Under the pieces are notes generated by a model, which made no database searches, was not told where the DNA came from, and saw nothing but the letters and a program-made list of their open reading frames with translations. DNA of 36,341 bases, taken from NCBI GenBank assembly GCA_039029535.1, contig JBCCFW010000063.1, forward strand, positions 1-36,341, in the 5' to 3' direction. The DNA is from JBCCFW01 sp039029535. Lineage in GTDB: Bacteria; Acidobacteriota; JBCCFW01. A program made the translations under genes and the position numbers. This document shows positions 31,843 through 36,341 of this stretch, in pieces. How positions within the stretch are numbered: the stretch's first letter is position 1; every line of letters begins with the position of its first letter.

Positions 31843-33999
31843 ATGCGAACAACAACGAGCGCCTTGCTCGGACCGATCGCAGCGTTCCTTGTCTTCCTTC
31901 CACCACCGGCCCAGGCCCTCATCGACCTCGACGGCGACGAGATGAGCGACGCCTGGGAGATCCTCCATGGAGGAGATCTCACCCCGGGCGCCGATCTCGA
32001 CGGCGACGGCCGGTCCAACCTCGAGGAGTCTCGACACGGCACCGATCCCTACAGCGCCACGTCCTTCCTCCCCCAGGAACCTCGCGTGCTCGTGCGGGGC
32101 ACCAACGTCTCGCTGGAGTGGCCCGGCGTCCCCGGCATCCGCTACCAGGTCGAGCGATCCGACGGCACCGTGGTCGGCAGCCCCGTGCAAGCCGTCGGTC
32201 TCGGCCGCGCTCCTGAGTCGCTGTCGGTCGACGGCGCCTCCGAGCTGGCCTGTGGCCTGGACGACTACCAGCTCGTCGTCGTTCAGGTCGATGCCGACCG
32301 CGACGGCCTGACGCTCTGGGAGGAGCTGGCCCTCGGCTTCGACGACAGTCGCCTGCACGGCAACGGTGGCCTGGGTGGTGGCGATCACCCTGCGGCCATC
32401 GCTGCCTTGTACAACGGCGACTCGGTGACGCTCTTCGACACCACGCGCAGCGCCTGGTTGCCGACTCGTGCAGAAGCCTCGCGCTTCCTGCACCAGGCGA
32501 CGCTCGGTGCGCCCATCGAGCTCATCGATCAGGTGGCGAGTCTCGGCTTCGAAGCCTGGATGCGTCAGCAGCACCAACTGTCACCCGGCCTGATGATGCC
32601 GTTCCTGGAGCCGTTGCTGGCAGCCAACGTCGACCTGGACGAAGACGAGGCCCTCCCCGAGTGGCTCCCGCGGCGTGCGGCCTGGTGGCAGCAAGTGATG
32701 ACCTCGCCCGACCTGCTCCGACAGAGGATGGCCCTCGCGTTCAGCGAGATTCTCGTGGTGTCGGATCGACTGGACGAGCTCGAGGACTCGGGCACGGCCA
32801 TGGGGACCTACTACGACGTCTTGATCACGCACGGTCTCGGCAGCTACCACGACCTTCTCTACGAGATCTCGCGGAACCCGGCGATGGGGACCTACCTCAG
32901 TCACCTCGGCAACCGAAAGGCCGATCCGGTGACGGGGCGCTTCCCCGACGAGAACTATGCGCGCGAGGTCATGCAGCTCTTCTCCATCGGCCTGACCGAG
33001 CTCAACCCGGACGGGAGCGAGCGACTCGATGCGGAAGGCCGACCCATCCCGACCTACGACAACGGCGACATCACGGAGATGGCGAGGGTCTTCACCGGCT
33101 TCGACTGGCCGTTCAGCGAGGAGGAGATGGAGGCGGACGTGGACTTCGCCATGCCCATGTTCATGAACGAGACCGAGCACGACACCGGCTCGAAGCGCTT
33201 GGTCGGCGGGCGGATCCTGCCGGCCGGGAACACCGGTCTCGTGGACGTGCGCGCCGCGACGGATCACCTCGTCGACCACCACAATGCCGGTCCATTCATC
33301 GGACGACGGCTCATTCAGCGGCTGGTCACGTCCAACCCGAGCCCCGACTACATCCGGCGTGTCGCCGCCGTCTTCGCCGATAACGGTGCAGGCGTGCGTG
33401 GCGACCTGGCAGCGGTGACGCTCGCGATTCTCCTCGACCCGGAGGCGCGGGGGGCGGCCTCGCTGTCCGACCCGTACCACGGTCGCATCCGTGAGCCCTT
33501 CCTGCGACGCGTGACCCTGGCGCGAGCCTTCGACGCGTCCAGTGCTTCGGGCACCTACGACTTCACCGATGAGACGGCATGGGAGTCCTTCGCGCAGAGG
33601 CCGATGAGCTCGCCCTCGGTGTTCAACTTCTTCCAGCCGGATCACTCGCCCGCCGGACCCATCGCCGACGCCGGCCTGTTCGCTCCCGAGCTACAGATCA
33701 CGACGGCGGTCACCGTGCTCACCGGTTCCAACTACCTGAGAGTGGTGGTCGAGGAGGAGGTGGGTGAGGTGTTCACCGACAACGTGGTCACCCTCAACTT
33801 GGAGGACGAGCTCGACCTGGCTTCCGATCCAGCGGCGCTGATCGATCGCCTCGACCTCATCCTCACCGCCGGCCTGCTCAGCCCGGGCACCCGCGCGACG
33901 ATTCTCGACGCCATCACCCCCATCACCGACCCCTGGGACCGGACCACGACTGCGATGCATCTCCTCGTGATCTCTCCCGACTTCGTCGTCGCCAAGTAA
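31843..33999 (+). CDS. DUF1800 secreted protein with calcium loops, cassette copy 2
   Basis: 718 residues, colinear with the copy at 27118; by eye about 60 percent of the N-terminal 170 residues are identical. A signal peptide (about 1-25, ending PPAQA) is followed by calcium loops DLDGDEMSDAWE and DLDGDGRSNLEESRHGTDP, the SLEWPGVPG beta domain, DADRDGLTLWEELALG, and then DUF1800 with RFLHQATLG, RQRMALAFSEILVV, NPAMGTYLSHLGNRKAD, FPDENYAREVMQLFSIGL and TSNPSPDYIRRVAAVF. In the first loop the usual Gly is Glu, which may weaken calcium binding. The TAA stop is 10 bp before the DUF1501 ATG. Start: ATG 31843. Confidence 0.9.
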   Translation: MRTTTSALLGPIAAFLVFLPPPAQALIDLDGDEMSDAWEILHGGDLTPGADLDGDGRSNLEESRHGTDPYSATSFLPQEPRVLVRGTNVSLEWPGVPGIRYQVERSDGTVVGSPVQAVGLGRAPESLSVDGASELACGLDDYQLVVVQVDADRDGLTLWEELALGFDDSRLHGNGGLGGGDHPAAIAALYNGDSVTLFDTTRSAWLPTRAEASRFLHQATLGAPIELIDQVASLGFEAWMRQQHQLSPGLMMPFLEPLLAANVDLDEDEALPEWLPRRAAWWQQVMTSPDLLRQRMALAFSEILVVSDRLDELEDSGTAMGTYYDVLITHGLGSYHDLLYEISRNPAMGTYLSHLGNRKADPVTGRFPDENYAREVMQLFSIGLTELNPDGSERLDAEGRPIPTYDNGDITEMARVFTGFDWPFSEEEMEADVDFAMPMFMNETEHDTGSKRLVGGRILPAGNTGLVDVRAATDHLVDHHNAGPFIGRRLIQRLVTSNPSPDYIRRVAAVFADNGAGVRGDLAAVTLAILLDPEARGAASLSDPYHGRIREPFLRRVTLARAFDASSASGTYDFTDETAWESFAQRPMSSPSVFNFFQPDHSPAGPIADAGLFAPELQITTAVTVLTGSNYLRVVVEEEVGEVFTDNVVTLNLEDELDLASDPAALIDRLDLILTAGLLSPGTRATILDAITPITDPWDRTTTAMHLLVISPDFVVAK

Positions 34000-34009
34000 G
34001 GAGGCCGAC

Positions 34010-35422
34010 ATGACTCGATCCGACGACAAGACCAACGGGACGAGCCCTCGCTCGTTCTCCCGACGACAGTTCCTCGGTCAGGCGAGCTGCGCCGCCATCG
34101 GTGACACCGCCCTGGCCAACTCGGTCCTCAACCTCGAGATGCTCGGTGGCGTGGCGTCCGCAGGCTCAGCCAGCGACTACAAGGGGCTCATCTGTCTCTT
34201 CCTGAGTGGAGGCAACGACTCCTTCAACATGCTCGTTCCACGTGGATCGTCCGAGTACTCCGAGTACGCGGGCATCCGTCGGGACCTGGCCCTGCCGCAG
34301 TCCTCGCTGTTGCCGATCACTCCCGCCACGAGTGACGGCAAGCAGTACGGCCTGCACCCGGCCATGACCGGCATGCAGTCGCTGTTCGCGGGCGGGCAGC
34401 TCGCCTTCGTCAGCAACGTCGGCACGCTCGTCGAGCCGACGACCATCCAACAGTGGAACGCCGAGACTGCCCGGCTGCCCCTGGGGCTCTTCTCCCACGC
34501 GGATCAGATCCAGCAGTGGCAGACCTCGGTTCCCGACGCCCGGAGCGGGCTGGGCTGGGGCGGTCGGATGGCCGACCTCATCAAGGACCTCAACGCCAGC
34601 CAGCGGATCTCGATGAACATCTCGCTCTCCGGTACCAACGTCTTCCAGGCAGGGGCGACGGTCAGCGACTACGCCGTGATCCCCGGAGAGGGAGCACCAG
34701 CGCTCGAGGGCTACGGCGAGGAGATGCTCCGCACTGCCGCCGTCGACAGCCAGCTCGGCGCGACGTACTCCAACGTGCTCGAAGACGTCTACCGCAGCCG
34801 CTTCCGTGGGGCGCTGGACGCCCAGGCCGAGTTCAGCGCGGCGCTGGGGAGCGTGGCTCCGCTGACGTCGACCTTCACCGAGGGCAACCCGATCTCGGCG
34901 GCCTTCAAGACCGTCGTGGACACCATCGCGGCGCGAGGAACCCTCGAGCAGTCTCGTCAGACGTTCTTCGTGAACTTCGGTGGCTGGGACCATCACGACG
35001 AGGTCATCAACAGCCAGCAGGCGATGCTTGGGCTCGTCGACCAGGCGGTGAGCGAGCTCTGGGCTGCCCTGAGCGAGATCGGCGTGCAGAACGAGGTGAC
35101 CCTCTTCTCATCGTCCGATTTCGGCCGCACCCTGACGTCCAACGGAGCGGGGTCGGACCACGGCTGGGGTGGCAACCAGTTCGTCATGGGTGGTGCCGTT
35201 CGCGGCGGCGACATCTACGGGACCTACCCGGCCCTGGCTGCCGGCAACGATCTCGACACCGGGCGCGGGAGGCTCATCCCGACGCTGTCGGTCGACGAGT
35301 ACTTCGCCGAGCTCGCCCGCTGGATGGGGGTCGGCAGCTCCGACGTGTCTCAAGTCCTGCCCAACATCGGTCGCTTCTGGGATCCGATGTCCAGCGCCTA
35401 CCCGATCGGGTTCATGTCATGA
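34010..35422 (+). CDS. DUF1501 Tat-exported protein, cassette copy 2
   Basis: 470 residues, starting at ATG 34010 with AAGGAGG 5 nt upstream. The Tat signal is FSRRQFLGQASCAA (16-29). The same candidate metal-site motifs as in copy 1 are kept: LSGGNDSFN, NFGGWDHHDE, SSDFGRT and GSDHGWGGNQF. Long blocks are identical to copy 1, for example QRISMNISLSGTNVFQ, and the main differences lie at residues about 220-255, where copy 2 is shorter. It is the most conserved member of the duplicated cassette, which implies strong constraint on its activity. Confidence 0.9.
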   Translation: MTRSDDKTNGTSPRSFSRRQFLGQASCAAIGDTALANSVLNLEMLGGVASAGSASDYKGLICLFLSGGNDSFNMLVPRGSSEYSEYAGIRRDLALPQSSLLPITPATSDGKQYGLHPAMTGMQSLFAGGQLAFVSNVGTLVEPTTIQQWNAETARLPLGLFSHADQIQQWQTSVPDARSGLGWGGRMADLIKDLNASQRISMNISLSGTNVFQAGATVSDYAVIPGEGAPALEGYGEEMLRTAAVDSQLGATYSNVLEDVYRSRFRGALDAQAEFSAALGSVAPLTSTFTEGNPISAAFKTVVDTIAARGTLEQSRQTFFVNFGGWDHHDEVINSQQAMLGLVDQAVSELWAALSEIGVQNEVTLFSSSDFGRTLTSNGAGSDHGWGGNQFVMGGAVRGGDIYGTYPALAAGNDLDTGRGRLIPTLSVDEYFAELARWMGVGSSDVSQVLPNIGRFWDPMSSAYPIGFMS

Positions 35423-35433
35423 GGAGGCCGGAC

Positions 35434-36341
35434 ATGACGCGACGGCCGCTTCTTCTTCTCGCTTCCCTGGCGTGCCTGCTCGGAGCCACCGTGCAGGCGC
35501 AACCCATCGTGCTCTCGACCGAGGCCTCGTCCGTGACTTGGCCGGCCGGGTCGAGCGTCACGCTGCCCGTGGACGTCACGGTGCCAGCGGGCGAGTCGAT
35601 GTCGAGCCTGCGAGTCACGCTCGACACCGACCCCGCCATCGCCTCGTTCGCGAGCGTGAGCGCGGGACCCGACCTGCCACCGACGGCTGAGCTGCTCTGG
35701 GACGGCACGACGGGCTCACTCGAGCTGAGATCGGCCTCGGGGACTCTTCCCTCGGGACGCCTGGCCGAGGTGACCGTCAACGGAGTGGGCGGCGGCATGA
35801 CGCTGGCCGCCCTCCGCTGCCGGGCGCAGTCTCCCGTCACCTCTCCAGCGACCTGTTGCGACCCTTGGACTCTCGAGGTTCAGGGTGAGCCCTCGGACGG
35901 TGGCGGTGATGACCCCGGCGATGGCAGTGGTGACGATCCCGGCGACGGAGGTGGTGACGACCCCGGCGATGGCGGCGGTGATGACCCCGGCGATGGCGGT
36001 GGTGACGATCCCGGCGACGGAGGTGGTGACGACCCCGGCGATGGCGGCGGTGATGACCCCGGCGATGGCGGTGGTGATGACCCCGGCGATGGTGGTGGTG
36101 ATGACCCCGGCGACGGTGGTGGTGATGACCCCGGCGACGGTGACGACCCCTGTGACGGTGAAGACCCCTGCGACGGCGAAGAGCCTGGTGACGGCGAAGA
36201 GCCCGATGACGGCGAAGAGCCTGGTGACGGCGAAGAGCCCGATGACGGTGAAGAGCCTGGTGACGGTGAAGAGCCCGATGACGGTGAAGAGCCCGATGAC
36301 GGTGAAGAGCCCGATGACGGTGAAGAGCCCGATGACGGTGA
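35434..36341 (+). CDS. Secreted cohesin-like protein with acidic tandem-repeat tail, cassette copy 2 (3'-truncated)
   Basis: 302 complete codons, open at the window end. ATG at 35434 follows GAGGAGG. A signal peptide (about 1-22) precedes a cohesin-like beta-sandwich (about 24-150: LPVDVTVPAGESMSSLRVTL, RLAEVTVNGV, TCCDPWTLEV) homologous to the copy at 30722. Instead of TSP3 and dockerin-like units, it continues with about ten GDDPGDGG units, a short CDGEDPCDG piece with two cysteines, and at least nine GEEPxD units. The tail is extremely acidic, probably extended and cation-binding. The C terminus is not in the window, so further domains may follow. It is read in frame 1 without any stop to the last base. 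Confidence 0.85.
   Translation, partial: MTRRPLLLLASLACLLGATVQAQPIVLSTEASSVTWPAGSSVTLPVDVTVPAGESMSSLRVTLDTDPAIASFASVSAGPDLPPTAELLWDGTTGSLELRSASGTLPSGRLAEVTVNGVGGGMTLAALRCRAQSPVTSPATCCDPWTLEVQGEPSDGGGDDPGDGSGDDPGDGGGDDPGDGGGDDPGDGGGDDPGDGGGDDPGDGGGDDPGDGGGDDPGDGGGDDPGDGGGDDPGDGDDPCDGEDPCDGEEPGDGEEPDDGEEPGDGEEPDDGEEPGDGEEPDDGEEPDDGEEPDDGEEPDDG
35905..36141 (+). repeat. 24-bp tandem repeat (GDDPGDGG), about ten units
   Basis: Units begin GGT GAY GAY CCC GGC GAY. Units 2-4 (35929-36000) and 5-7 (36001-36072) are perfect 72-bp copies of each other, a higher-order duplication. All units keep the reading frame. Confidence 0.95.
36157..36341 (+). repeat. 18-bp tandem repeat (GEEPxD), running into the window end
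   Basis: Units of the form GGY GAA GAG CCY GRT GAC, ten units from 36157 (the first a variant with GAC and TGC), alternate GEEPGD and GEEPDD before settling on GEEPDD. The window stops inside a unit, so copy number may be collapsed or cut short. Confidence 0.93.

Noticed and set aside
27118..36341. Composite transposon or integrated element as the cause of the duplicated cassette
   Set aside because: No transposase, integrase, terminal inverted repeat or target duplication is seen around the copies. Copies are strongly diverged, so it reads as an old tandem duplication.
35905..36341. CRISPR-like array at the window end
   Set aside because: Regular short repeats but with no unique spacers. 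All units are in-frame multiples of 3 and encode an acidic protein tail.

Overview
This 36.3 kb, GC-rich (roughly two-thirds G+C by eye) bacterial window carries about 30 protein genes and no RNA genes, CRISPR arrays or insertion sequences that I can see. Shine-Dalgarno sites (GGAGG-like) are common, GTG starts are frequent, and several neighbours overlap by 4 bp (ATGA/GTGA). The gene set is a sigma-54 activator, an ECF sigma/anti-sigma pair, a CarD-type RNA polymerase regulator with a histone-H1-like tail, PrkA, an orphan TAXI receptor, and secreted DUF1800/DUF1501 proteins with calcium-loop modules. It suggests a free-living Gram-negative-type bacterium of a Planctomycetota-, Myxococcota- or Acidobacteriota-like lineage. 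I cannot fix the phylum from the sequence. Both ends look like contig ends: the left end is an 86-bp fold-back and the right end stops inside a tandem repeat.

Layout. 1-941: fold-back plus the C-terminal part of a sigma-54 activator. 953-3007 (minus): thioredoxin, a CnoX-like thioredoxin-TPR chaperone and an aminoglycoside-type kinase. 3130-5206 (minus): an ECF sigma, zinc-finger anti-sigma and bactofilin-like membrane protein operon, preceded by an exact TGAAAC-N16-CGTA ECF-type promoter. 5304-7457 (minus): a secreted HEAT-repeat/cyclophilin fusion. 7597-10376 (plus): the PrkA kinase overlapping a Nudix hydrolase. 10392-14064 (minus): an unknown acidic protein, GalU, a dicarboxylate/glutamate symporter and the CarD-H1-like regulator. 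14377-18374 (plus): two tandem secreted DUF3857/transglutaminase-fold proteins, the first with a lost catalytic triad and the second with an intact one. 18379-24468 (minus): TAXI receptor, M48 protease, PyrF, VOC protein, CPBP protease and an unknown membrane protein. 24579-26934 (minus): an OmpR-family response regulator and its sensor kinase.

27118-36341 (plus) is the most notable region. A three-gene cassette is present twice in tandem: a DUF1800 protein with calcium loops, a Tat-exported DUF1501 protein of the alkaline-phosphatase fold, and a secreted cohesin-like protein. The third protein keeps its N-terminal domain in both copies but has different C-terminal modules: thrombospondin-3 plus dockerin-like repeats in copy 1, and a long Asp/Glu/Gly/Pro tandem-repeat tail in copy 2. 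Upstream of each copy lies the same ungapped 55-bp element. It has three TTCACGT-like 7-mers at 11-bp spacing followed, 9 bp later, by a GATRCT -10 box, which is the architecture of PhoB/OmpR-activated promoters. Copy 1 is divergent from the response regulator gene, so I infer that this two-component system controls both cassettes and perhaps itself.
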